Source of the DNA: Mucilaginibacter sp. | GTDB lineage: Bacteria > Bacteroidota > Bacteroidia > Sphingobacteriales > Sphingobacteriaceae | Length of the DNA: 10,916 bases | Assembly (NCBI GenBank): GCA_025934475.1 | Contig: JAICXZ010000041.1 | Location: forward strand, 1 to 10,916 | Reading direction: 5' to 3' | In this document: in pieces, positions 1-6,281 of the stretch | Numbering within the stretch: the stretch's first letter is position 1 | Layout: every line of letters starts with the position of its first letter | Translations under genes and position numbers: made by a program | The notes under the pieces: model-generated | Databases searched by the model: none | What the model saw: only the letters and a program-made list of their open reading frames with translations | What the model was told of the DNA's origin: nothing

Positions 1-1797
1 CGCCTGAACCAGGTTTCGTTCGTGGCTGTTGATGAAGCGCACTGTATTTCGGAGTGGGGACATGATTTCAGGCCCGAATATCGCAAGATACGACAGGTGA
101 TCAGCAACATAGGCGATGATATTCCAATCATCGCACTGACGGCTACTGCAACGCCTAAAGTTCAGCAGGATATCCAGAAGAACCTGCAAATGAACAACGC
201 TACGGTTTTCAAATCATCATTCAACCGTTCTAACCTGTTTTATGAGGTAAGGGCCAAGCGCAATGTGCTGAAGGAGATCGTGAAATTTGTAAAGCAAAAT
301 CCCGGAAAATCGGGAATCATATATTGCCTCAGCCGTAAAAAGGTAGAGGAAGTTGCCGAGGCACTAAATCTCAACGGTGTTAAGGCTTTGCCATATCATG
401 CGGGCCTCGATTCAAAGGTGCGCGCCGATACGCAGGACAAGTTCCTGATGGAGGATGTGGATGTGATAGTGGCTACCATCGCTTTCGGTATGGGTATTGA
501 TAAACCTGACGTGCGTTACGTGATCCACCATGATATGCCAAAAAGCATGGAAGGCTATTACCAGGAAACTGGTCGTGCCGGACGCGATGGCGGCGAAGGT
601 GTTTGTTTGGCTTTCTACTCTGAAAAGGACATCGACAAGCTGCAAAAGTTCATGAAGGACAAACCAGTATCTGAACGCGAAATAGGTACGCAGATACTGA
701 AAGAGGTGATTGACTATGCTGAATCATCTGTTTGTCGCCGTAAACAACTGCTGCATTATTTCGGAGAGAACTTCAACGAGGCAGGTTGTAATAATATGTG
801 CGATAACTGCTGCGCCCACAAAGAACATTTTGACGGCGAAGCACAATTGCATAAAGTTTTGAGCCTGATCAAAAAGCTGGGCGAGAAGTTTGACGATGAA
901 CATGTCATCAGTGTATTGATGGGCGTTGACAATCCGCAGGTTCATAATTATGAGCATAACCTCATCGATGAGTTCGGTTCTGGTAAAGAAGATGGTGAAA
1001 ACCTCTGGAAATCCTTGTTACGCCAGGCTTTGCTCAACAACTTCCTGTCAAAAGATATTGACCAATACGGTTTGCTGCGGCTGACCAAAACTGGCAACAG
1101 CTTTTTAGACAATCCGCACAGCATCCGCTTCATCATGAACCGTCCGATGGGCGCTACTGATGATGACGATTCAGACGAAGGTCCAAAACAGGGTGGCGGC
1201 GCGCTGGATACCGAACTGCTGCAAATGCTGAAGGATCTGCGCAAGAAGATAGCCAAACAAAAAGGCTTACCTCCGTTCGTAATCTTCCAGGATCCGTCGT
1301 TGGAAGAAATGTGTACGCATTACCCTATTACAACTGAGGAGTTGAAACAGATCTCGGGGGTAGGGGCAGGCAAAGCCATGAAATTTGGTGCGCCATTTAC
1401 CGACCTGATCAAAAAATATGTCGAGGATAACGAGATCGATCGTCCGGTTGACATGGTGATCAAGAGCGCGGCTAATAAATCAGCATTGAAGGTTTATATC
1501 ATCCAGAATATCGACCGTCACTTGAATCTCGAGGATATAGCTGCTTCAAAAGGCTTGACTTATGAAGAGATACTACGCGAAGTAGAATCGATCGTTAACT
1601 CAGGCACCAAGTTGAATCTTAATTACTTTATAGATGAGGTAATCGACGAGGATAAGCAAGACGAAGTATTTGATTATTTCAAAACCGCCGAGATCGACTC
1701 GATAGATGACGCCCTGGTTGAATTGGGTACCGACGATTACACCCGCGAAGAAGTGCAATTGATGCGCATCAAGTTTATGTCGGAAATGGGGAATTGA
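1..1797 (+). CDS. recQ: ATP-dependent DNA helicase RecQ (3' part, 5' end outside window)
   Basis: This is a 3'-5' superfamily 2 DNA helicase that unwinds forks and recombination intermediates during DNA repair. The reading frame is open from base 1, so the true start and the Walker A motif lie to the left; 598 residues are present. The window begins just before motif II (VDEAH, near base 28). The second RecA-like lobe ends in motif VI, GRAGRDG, at 571-591. Four cysteines at about 733, 787, 799 and 808 form the RecQ zinc site, followed by the winged-helix region. An HRDC domain lies at about 1200-1430, including the ISGVGAGKA segment. The last ~110 residues resemble the extra helix-turn-helix domain known from long Bacteroidota-type RecQ proteins, so the full protein would be roughly 730 aa. 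No frameshift is seen. The gene ends in TGA and is followed by an intrinsic terminator. Identity is clear; which RecQ paralogue this is cannot be told. Confidence 0.96.
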   Translation, partial: RLNQVSFVAVDEAHCISEWGHDFRPEYRKIRQVISNIGDDIPIIALTATATPKVQQDIQKNLQMNNATVFKSSFNRSNLFYEVRAKRNVLKEIVKFVKQNPGKSGIIYCLSRKKVEEVAEALNLNGVKALPYHAGLDSKVRADTQDKFLMEDVDVIVATIAFGMGIDKPDVRYVIHHDMPKSMEGYYQETGRAGRDGGEGVCLAFYSEKDIDKLQKFMKDKPVSEREIGTQILKEVIDYAESSVCRRKQLLHYFGENFNEAGCNNMCDNCCAHKEHFDGEAQLHKVLSLIKKLGEKFDDEHVISVLMGVDNPQVHNYEHNLIDEFGSGKEDGENLWKSLLRQALLNNFLSKDIDQYGLLRLTKTGNSFLDNPHSIRFIMNRPMGATDDDDSDEGPKQGGGALDTELLQMLKDLRKKIAKQKGLPPFVIFQDPSLEEMCTHYPITTEELKQISGVGAGKAMKFGAPFTDLIKKYVEDNEIDRPVDMVIKSAANKSALKVYIIQNIDRHLNLEDIAASKGLTYEEILREVESIVNSGTKLNLNYFIDEVIDEDKQDEVFDYFKTAEIDSIDDALVELGTDDYTREEVQLMRIKFMSEMGN

Positions 1798-1801
1798 GCT
1801 G

Positions 1802-1829
1802 AAAGCGAAAAGACCAAAGCGAAAAGCTT
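1802..1829. repeat. Four tandem heptamers after recQ (AAAGnnn)
   Basis: Starting 5 bp after the recQ stop codon are four consecutive 7-bp units: AAAGCGA, AAAGACC, AAAGCGA, AAAGCTT. Each keeps AAAG and varies the last three bases; units 1 and 3 are identical, giving an 11-bp direct repeat with a 14-bp period. The array lies between the stop codon and the terminator stem, so it would be transcribed as the recQ 3' tail. Function unknown; a chance A-rich repeat is possible, but the same 7/14-bp pattern recurs at 1908-1935 with a different unit. Confidence 0.6.
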
Positions 1830-1840
1830 ATAAATATTAG

Positions 1841-1869
1841 AGCCGAAAGTTAATAGCTTTCGGCTTTTT
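1841..1869 (+). terminator. Rho-independent terminator of recQ
   Basis: A perfect 9-bp stem (AGCCGAAAG at 1841-1849 with CTTTCGGCT at 1857-1865) encloses a 7-nt loop and is followed at once by a run of T residues (1865-1869). It lies 44 bp after the recQ stop. In the leftward direction the stem is not followed by a U-run, so it should act mainly on recQ transcripts rather than on the converging ompA-like gene. Confidence 0.85.
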
Positions 1870-1907
1870 CATTGCCTTTACTTTATTCTTATAAAAGACT
1901 CTCGCCT

Positions 1908-1935
1908 AATCTCTAATCACCAATCTCTAATCACT
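1908..1935. repeat. Four tandem heptamers at the 3' end of the ompA-like gene (AATCnCn)
   Basis: Four consecutive 7-bp units, AATCTCT, AATCACC, AATCTCT, AATCACT, alternate in an A-B-A-B pattern, giving a 13-bp direct repeat with a 14-bp period. The last unit overlaps the TAG stop codon of the leftward ompA-like gene (1934-1936). The same unit family reappears in the queE/lipoprotein spacer at 4530-4603. No terminator hairpin for the leftward gene is visible here. Confidence 0.7.
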
Positions 1936-3835
1936 ATTTCGCAATAATCTTAAACTCAGTCCTTCTATTCTGGCTGCGGCCGGCTTCATCGTCATTCGTG
2001 GCGATTGGCTGTGTTTCGCCATAGCCTTTGAAGGTGAGCCTTTCGGCCGCAATACCGTTGGCTATCAGGTATTGGTACACGGCCTTAGCCCTGTTTTCGG
2101 AAAGGATTTGGTTAGATTGATTACTTCCTACGTTATCGGTGTGGCCAGATACCTCGATCTTAACGGTTTTATTGCGTGTGAGGAAGTCGATGAGTTTTTG
2201 CAATTCTGATTTCGACTCGTCTTTAATATTGAATTTGTTGGTGTCGAAGAAAATATTCTTCAGGATCACTTTATTACCAACCTCGATAGGCTGCAAATAC
2301 ACCGTTATATTGAATGGATCTTTAGTCTCGCGGCCCTTGAGTGAGAAATTACCCGAATAGAATAGATAACCGTCTTTTGCAATATTAAGGCCGTAATCCT
2401 TACCCGTTGTGATCGTAGCAAGGAAATATCCTTCGTCAGCCGAGCTATAGTCCTCGTATACAGGATTATCTTTTGCCAGGTCGACAATTTCTACGGCAGA
2501 TTCAAGCGGGTGTTTGGTTACAGCGTCCAGCACCGTGCCCTTCACGTAGGTAACCTGGTGGGGGCGCAGGGCAGGGGGTAGCTCAAAAGTATAAATGTCG
2601 AAACCACCTTGTCCGTTGAGCTTATTTGATGCGAAGAATGCATAGCTTCCGTTGGCCGTTAATGTCAGGCCATTTTCGTCGCCATTTGAATTAATAGGAT
2701 AGCCAAGATTAGCCGGTTTTTGCCATTGACCATCTTTTCCCAGGTGACTAACAAACAAGTCCATCCCACCAAGTCCGGGCCAGCCGTTCGAGCAGAAGTA
2801 CAAAGTGCTATCGTCCGCATGTATAAACGGCGATTGCTCATCAAACGCGGTATTGATGTTTGGGCCGAGGTTTTCGGGGTTAGTCCAGCCTTTTTCGGTT
2901 AATGTCGATTTCCAGATATCGTAGCCACCATAGCCGCCTTTGCGATTGCTTACGAAATACAGCGTGCGACCATCGGCGCTTATAGATGGCTGTGATTCCC
3001 AGCCGGAGGTATTTACAGGCGGAGCCACGTCAAACGGTTTACTCCAATCGTCACCTTTTTTAGTCGAGATGTAAATGTCACAGCGCCCCAAACCATCTGG
3101 CCGGTTGCAACCGGTAAAAAACAGCACTTTACCATCAAGAGAGATAGACTGTGAGCCCTCGTTATATTGTGGTGTATTGATATTATTGCTGAGGTAAGTG
3201 GCGGTCTGCCATTTACCGTTCAATTTTTCACTCTTATAAAAATCCTCGTTGTTGTTGATCTTACGGGTAAAGATCAGGGTATTTTCATCGGCAGTAATCG
3301 CCGGCATGTATTCATCGTCGGAAGTATTAATTTCCGGGCCGAGATTGATTGGATTGAAGGGAACCGGGTGCTGAATAGCGTCCAAACTATAACTGCAATC
3401 AGCCAACAACTTTTTGGCTATCATCTCGCTTTGTGGGCTCAGCGCGGGGTAAGCCAGGTATTTTTCAATGTGCGCCTTTGCATCCGCATACTTGGCGGTG
3501 TGTATCTCACAATCGCTCACTTTGTAGTATACGCCGCGATTAAACTCAGGATCGAGTTTGATAACCTCATTATATTGTTTAGCCGCTTCTGCCCAGCGCC
3601 ATCTTCCGCGTAATACGTCGGCTAAAACCGCATGTGCTTCTATAAATTTCGAGTCGGCACTAATAGCCTTGCCAAGCTGCTCAATAGCGTCATCGTAAAG
3701 ATTATCATCTAGACTCTGATTAGCTAGGGCGAAGTACTTAATAGCCTCTTTATCTTTTGTAGAATATGGCCTTTCCTGGGCGTAAGTAAAGAATACCGGC
3801 AGGACAAATAACACCGAAAGGAAGAAAACTTTCAT
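1934..3835 (-). CDS. OmpA-family envelope protein with TPR, PD40 repeats and a carboxypeptidase-regulatory-like domain
   Basis: This 633-aa exported protein probably anchors to peptidoglycan through its C-terminus and may be associated with the outer membrane. A signal peptide covers residues 1-19 and ends in TYAQ; there is no lipobox cysteine. TPR-like helices occupy about 27-130. Four or five PD40/WD40-type strands with DGRTLYF-like and GGxDIW/GGFDIY motifs fill about 160-420 and suggest a beta-propeller. A carboxypeptidase-regulatory (Ig-like) domain lies at about 428-515. The OmpA C-terminal domain at about 525-633 has D567 and R582, the 15-residue-spaced pair that binds diaminopimelate in OmpA proteins, plus GYGE and the final NRR. 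This multidomain layout is common in Bacteroidota; some relatives lie near gliding or type IX secretion genes, but nothing here proves that role. The gene sits 43 bp after queE, with no terminator or clear promoter between them, so co-transcription is likely. Confidence 0.92.
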   Translation of the reverse strand: MKVFFLSVLFVLPVFFTYAQERPYSTKDKEAIKYFALANQSLDDNLYDDAIEQLGKAISADSKFIEAHAVLADVLRGRWRWAEAAKQYNEVIKLDPEFNRGVYYKVSDCEIHTAKYADAKAHIEKYLAYPALSPQSEMIAKKLLADCSYSLDAIQHPVPFNPINLGPEINTSDDEYMPAITADENTLIFTRKINNNEDFYKSEKLNGKWQTATYLSNNINTPQYNEGSQSISLDGKVLFFTGCNRPDGLGRCDIYISTKKGDDWSKPFDVAPPVNTSGWESQPSISADGRTLYFVSNRKGGYGGYDIWKSTLTEKGWTNPENLGPNINTAFDEQSPFIHADDSTLYFCSNGWPGLGGMDLFVSHLGKDGQWQKPANLGYPINSNGDENGLTLTANGSYAFFASNKLNGQGGFDIYTFELPPALRPHQVTYVKGTVLDAVTKHPLESAVEIVDLAKDNPVYEDYSSADEGYFLATITTGKDYGLNIAKDGYLFYSGNFSLKGRETKDPFNITVYLQPIEVGNKVILKNIFFDTNKFNIKDESKSELQKLIDFLTRNKTVKIEVSGHTDNVGSNQSNQILSENRAKAVYQYLIANGIAAERLTFKGYGETQPIATNDDEAGRSQNRRTEFKIIAK

Positions 3836-3878
3836 TAGCGGCTAATACGTGATTTGCAGTCCGAAGTTACGGCTATTT

Positions 3879-4505
3879 TTAAGGAATATTGAGGTATTTG
3901 TGCGTTTGGAGCGATATTTCCCATTGCGGATTTGCCATCACATAGTCTACGATAAGCGGGGTCATTTCTTTTGCTTTTGACCACTCCGGCTGTAGATATA
4001 GCTTACACTCAGGCGATACCATTTTGGCATGCTCCTCAGCCCAGGCAAAATCGGATTTGTTATATACGATCACTTTCAGCTCGTGGGCGTATTTAGCAAT
4101 ACCCTCATAAGGTCTCTTAAATTTTTTTGGAGAAAGACATATCCAATCCCAACGCCCTGACAAAGGATAGGCACCTGACGTCTCAATAAAAGTTTTGATG
4201 CCTTTTTCCTGAAGCTTTGAAGTCAGATAATCAAGATTGTACAATAATGGCTCACCGCCGGTTACTACAACCGCCTTCGAAGGAAATTTTGCAGCGCTTT
4301 CAACAATCTGGTCGGCAGGAGTGAGCGGATGGAGTTCGGCATCCCAGCTTTCTTTAACATCGCACCAGTGACAACCTACATCGCAACCGCCGAGGCGAAT
4401 AAAGTAAGCAGCCTTGCCGGTATTGAATCCCTCGCCCTGTATCGTATAAAACTCTTCCATCAAGGGAAGCAGTGTGCCATCTTCCGGAACCTGGTGTGTC
4501 GCCAT
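3879..4505 (-). CDS. queE: 7-carboxy-7-deazaguanine synthase QueE (radical SAM)
   Basis: QueE converts 6-carboxy-5,6,7,8-tetrahydropterin to 7-carboxy-7-deazaguanine, using S-adenosylmethionine and a [4Fe-4S] cluster. This is a step towards preQ0 and the queuosine base of tRNA. The 208-aa product has the cluster motif C41-x3-C45-x2-C48 within GGCDVGCHWC, the FYTIQGEG segment before it (residues 19-26), and the SAM-binding GGEP at 83-86. Length fits the short QueE forms. The ATG at 4505 was chosen because a -7-like promoter box ends 10 bp upstream; the next Met (residue 16) would still keep the core. No queC, queD or queF is in the window. It is the first gene of a leftward pair with the OmpA-family gene, which is functionally unrelated as far as can be seen. 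Confidence 0.94.
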   Translation of the reverse strand: MATHQVPEDGTLLPLMEEFYTIQGEGFNTGKAAYFIRLGGCDVGCHWCDVKESWDAELHPLTPADQIVESAAKFPSKAVVVTGGEPLLYNLDYLTSKLQEKGIKTFIETSGAYPLSGRWDWICLSPKKFKRPYEGIAKYAHELKVIVYNKSDFAWAEEHAKMVSPECKLYLQPEWSKAKEMTPLIVDYVMANPQWEISLQTHKYLNIP

Positions 4506-4515
4506 ATTTGAGCGG

Positions 4516-4523
4516 CAAATATA
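4516..4523 (-). promoter_or_regulatory. Candidate -7 promoter box for queE
   Basis: On the minus strand this reads TATATTTG, a full match to the Bacteroidota -7 consensus TAnnTTTG. It ends exactly 10 bp before the queE ATG, so a transcript starting 5-10 bp downstream would be leaderless or nearly so. No TTTG -33 element is found at the expected 19-21 bp spacing, which lowers confidence. Confidence 0.4.
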
Positions 4524-4529
4524 ATGAAT

Positions 4530-4603
4530 AGAGATTTGTGATTAGTTGATTAGGTGTCATCTAACGAGCATTACTAATCACCGATCTCTAATCACAATTC
4601 ACT
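4530..4603. repeat. Inverted heptamer arrays between queE and the lipoprotein gene
   Basis: The right part (4576-4603) holds four 7-bp units, AATCACC, GATCTCT, AATCACA, ATTCACT, of the same family as 1908-1935. The left part (4530-4560) carries related units in the opposite orientation. The arms 4530-4546 and 4573-4589 are complementary at 15 of 17 positions around a 26-nt spacer, so the region can fold as a hairpin or cruciform in the divergent promoter interval. Function unknown. Confidence 0.65.
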
Positions 4604-4636
4604 AAAAATTTAATTGAAAAATTCAATTAAATTTTT
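4604..4636. repeat. Perfect 15-bp AT-rich inverted repeat upstream of the lipoprotein gene
   Basis: Arms 4604-4618 and 4622-4636 are perfectly complementary around a 3-nt A loop, with only one G-C pair in each stem. The right arm runs into a T-run (4632-4637) and ends 25 bp before the lipoprotein ATG. It could be a weak terminator, an operator-like palindrome or a structure in the lipoprotein leader. Its low GC content argues against a strong terminator. Confidence 0.6.
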
Positions 4637-4661
4637 TACTATTACTTACAAATAACCGCCT

Positions 4662-5423
4662 ATGCGGAGACTATACTTTTTCTTACTATTCCTGGCCATA
4701 TTATCCCTCTCATCCTGCGTTGATGTAGTGGAACATTACGATTTTAAGGCCGATGGCTCCTGCAATGTAGCGTATACTTTTGACATGGGCAGGGCGGTTT
4801 CTGTGCTCATGAACCTGATGTCGGACTCCGTTAAAGCAACCCCTCAATTTACGGCAGCCAGGGATACTACGCTCAACTTTTACAGCGCTTTGCCCGACAG
4901 TACGCAGCAGCGCATGACACTTGAGCAGGTGAACCTGGCAAAAAGCAGCAATCTGACGGTGCAAATGAACTTGCCTAAGAACATTATGAAGGTGAGTGTT
5001 ACCCACCAGGCAAAAAATGCTGCCGATCTACAATATTATCTGCGAAACATATCAAAAATAGAGGCTCAGAGTAATATCAAACCCGTTAAAAATGATAAAA
5101 ATTTAAAGGGTTTTGACGCTCAGCAGCTCTTAAGCGGACAGGATTATTATGCCTATGAGGTAACGCCTCATAAATTTTACCGCATCATCGACAAAGCCAA
5201 ATTCAACGCTTTTTTAAAGAAGACACAATCCACCTTCGCCATGGCCAAAGCCATGCTGATTGAAATGCCCTATAAGGTGGTGCTCAACTTCGCCAAACCG
5301 GTGAAGAAGGTGAACAACCCCAAAGCGATCGTCTCGGCCGACCGCAAGCGGGTGGTCCTGCAAACCAGCATGGACGAGATCATCAAAGATCCTTCAGTGA
5401 TGAATTTGAAGATCGATTTCTAA
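4662..5423 (+). CDS. Lipoprotein of unknown function
   Basis: I do not recognise the family with confidence. The 253-aa product has a lipoprotein signal: a basic start (MRR), a hydrophobic stretch at residues 4-16 and the lipobox LSSC with the lipidated cysteine at position 19. The mature part opens with a strand-rich segment (about 20-45, with DFKADGSCNVAY) faintly like LppM/DUF3153-type lipoproteins, then a helical, polar region (50-85), and a lysine-rich C-terminal half with beta-like stretches (YKVVLNF, KRVVLQ). No catalytic motif or second membrane segment is seen. It should be anchored to a membrane facing the periplasm or the surface. No Shine-Dalgarno sequence is present. It leads a rightward set: a Rieske protein starts 4 bp after its stop and an NTF2-like protein follows, so all three are probably co-transcribed. 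A short antisense reading frame here is a shadow. Confidence 0.88.
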   Translation: MRRLYFFLLFLAILSLSSCVDVVEHYDFKADGSCNVAYTFDMGRAVSVLMNLMSDSVKATPQFTAARDTTLNFYSALPDSTQQRMTLEQVNLAKSSNLTVQMNLPKNIMKVSVTHQAKNAADLQYYLRNISKIEAQSNIKPVKNDKNLKGFDAQQLLSGQDYYAYEVTPHKFYRIIDKAKFNAFLKKTQSTFAMAKAMLIEMPYKVVLNFAKPVKKVNNPKAIVSADRKRVVLQTSMDEIIKDPSVMNLKIDF

Positions 5424-5427
5424 CTAT

Positions 5428-5766
5428 ATGGAGTGGTACCCGGTTCCAGATCTGCAATACAACGGTCAAACATTTATTAAAAGGATTAAAGTTGGTGGCA
5501 AGTTTTTATGCCTGGTAAGCTACGAAGGTGAAGTGTTTGCACTTGGCGCTAAATGCCCGCATGCCGGTGGTGATCTGACCCAGGGCTGGTGTAACGAAGG
5601 AAAACTTGTTTGTCCTATCCATCGTTATTCATTTGATCTTAAGACCGGGAAGGGAAGTCCCGGACAGAACGATTATATCGACAGCTATCCCGTTGAAATA
5701 AGGGATAATTCTGTTTATATTGGTATCACTTCGTTTTGGGAGAGATTTAAACAGGCATTCAAATGA
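5428..5766 (+). CDS. Stand-alone Rieske [2Fe-2S] protein
   Basis: This 112-aa protein is a small Rieske-type ferredoxin, which passes single electrons, typically to an oxygenase or as a redox subunit. The two cluster-binding boxes are plain: C43-P-H45 and C62-P-I-H65, with 16 residues between them, then YSFDLKTGKG, the usual end of the second box. There is no signal peptide, Tat motif or membrane helix, so it should be cytoplasmic, unlike the Rieske subunit of cytochrome bc complexes. Its size fits NirD-like or biphenyl-dioxygenase-ferredoxin-like proteins, but no partner oxygenase, reductase or nitrite reductase is in the window. It begins 4 bp after the lipoprotein stop, and its own stop overlaps the start of the next gene (ATGA), implying translational coupling. 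The Rieske call is firm; the physiological partner is unknown. Confidence 0.93.
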   Translation: MEWYPVPDLQYNGQTFIKRIKVGGKFLCLVSYEGEVFALGAKCPHAGGDLTQGWCNEGKLVCPIHRYSFDLKTGKGSPGQNDYIDSYPVEIRDNSVYIGITSFWERFKQAFK

Positions 5767-6200
5767 TGAACAAAATCGAAATCGACGATCTTACCAGGGA
5801 TTATTACAAAGCTATCAGCTTCAGGAATGAGCATGCACCCGATTTGAGTGCCGTGCATATATTATTTTATAATGAAGGCATCCTGGTGAATAACAGCTTC
5901 CGGCATCCCGTCGGTTTTTCCGCAGCATCGTTTGTTACCGCGCTTGAATCCGAAATTGCAGCCGGCAGCATGACTCAATACCTCATTCATGAATTGCACG
6001 CCCGTACCGAAATATATGGCAAGCTCGCCCAGCGAATTAGTGTATACGAATACAATCTTGGTGGCGAAACTTCCGGGCGATTACCAAGAGGAGTTAACTA
6101 TATCCAATTTGTGAAGCACGATGGCAACTGGCGTATCCTTTCCATGGCCTGGTGCGATGAGGATGAGAATAATTTGATTCCTGCAGAGTACCTGCGGTAG
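5763..6200 (+). CDS. NTF2-like (SnoaL/DUF4440-type) protein of unknown function
   Basis: The 145-aa product looks like a small NTF2/cystatin-like alpha+beta cone protein. It has an N-terminal helix (about residues 5-22), then strands separated by a helix (55-68), and a closing hairpin with the pattern YIQFVKHDGNWRILSMAW at about 113-130, typical of the last strands of this fold. It has no signal peptide or membrane segment. The fold hosts many unrelated enzymes and binding proteins, so no reaction can be assigned. The first ATG (5763) overlaps the TGA of the Rieske gene; a second in-frame ATG at 5766 is equally possible. NTF2-fold proteins also form the beta subunit of ring-hydroxylating oxygenases whose alpha subunits carry a Rieske domain, but no alpha subunit is present, so that link is only suggestive. 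Family assignment is by pattern only. Confidence 0.72.
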   Translation: MMNKIEIDDLTRDYYKAISFRNEHAPDLSAVHILFYNEGILVNNSFRHPVGFSAASFVTALESEIAAGSMTQYLIHELHARTEIYGKLAQRISVYEYNLGGETSGRLPRGVNYIQFVKHDGNWRILSMAWCDEDENNLIPAEYLR

Positions 6201-6281
6201 TTGATTGAGTTGGATTAAGTTTGGCTGTGTCGTATTCAACTTAGTCAACCACGTAACTCAATCAACCTAATCAACTCACGG
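6199..6281. repeat. Inverted nonamer arrays between the NTF2-like gene and folD
   Basis: The right side holds five consecutive units of about 9 bp of the form AACYYARTC (6238-6246, 6247-6254 shortened to 8, 6255-6263, 6264-6272, 6273-6281). The left side (6200-6219) carries two such units in the opposite orientation. A 12-bp perfect inverted repeat pairs 6200-6211 with 6255-6266. The array touches both converging stop codons (TAG at 6198-6200, and the folD TGA at 6276-6278). It may serve as a two-way terminator-like structure, but no T-run follows the stem. Confidence 0.65.

Noticed and set aside
3167..3613. 148-residue plus-strand open frame inside the OmpA-family gene
   Set aside because: It is a shadow of the opposite strand's strong coding frame, with no domain and no plausible start signals.
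3855..3878. Possible terminator hairpin between queE and the OmpA-family gene
   Set aside because: The stem is only about 5 bp with a bulge and has no U-run after it in the leftward direction.
4022..4040. TGGCA sequence considered as a sigma-54 -24/-12 promoter
   Set aside because: No TTGC element at the required spacing, and it lies inside queE; other TGGC matches in the window failed for the same reason.
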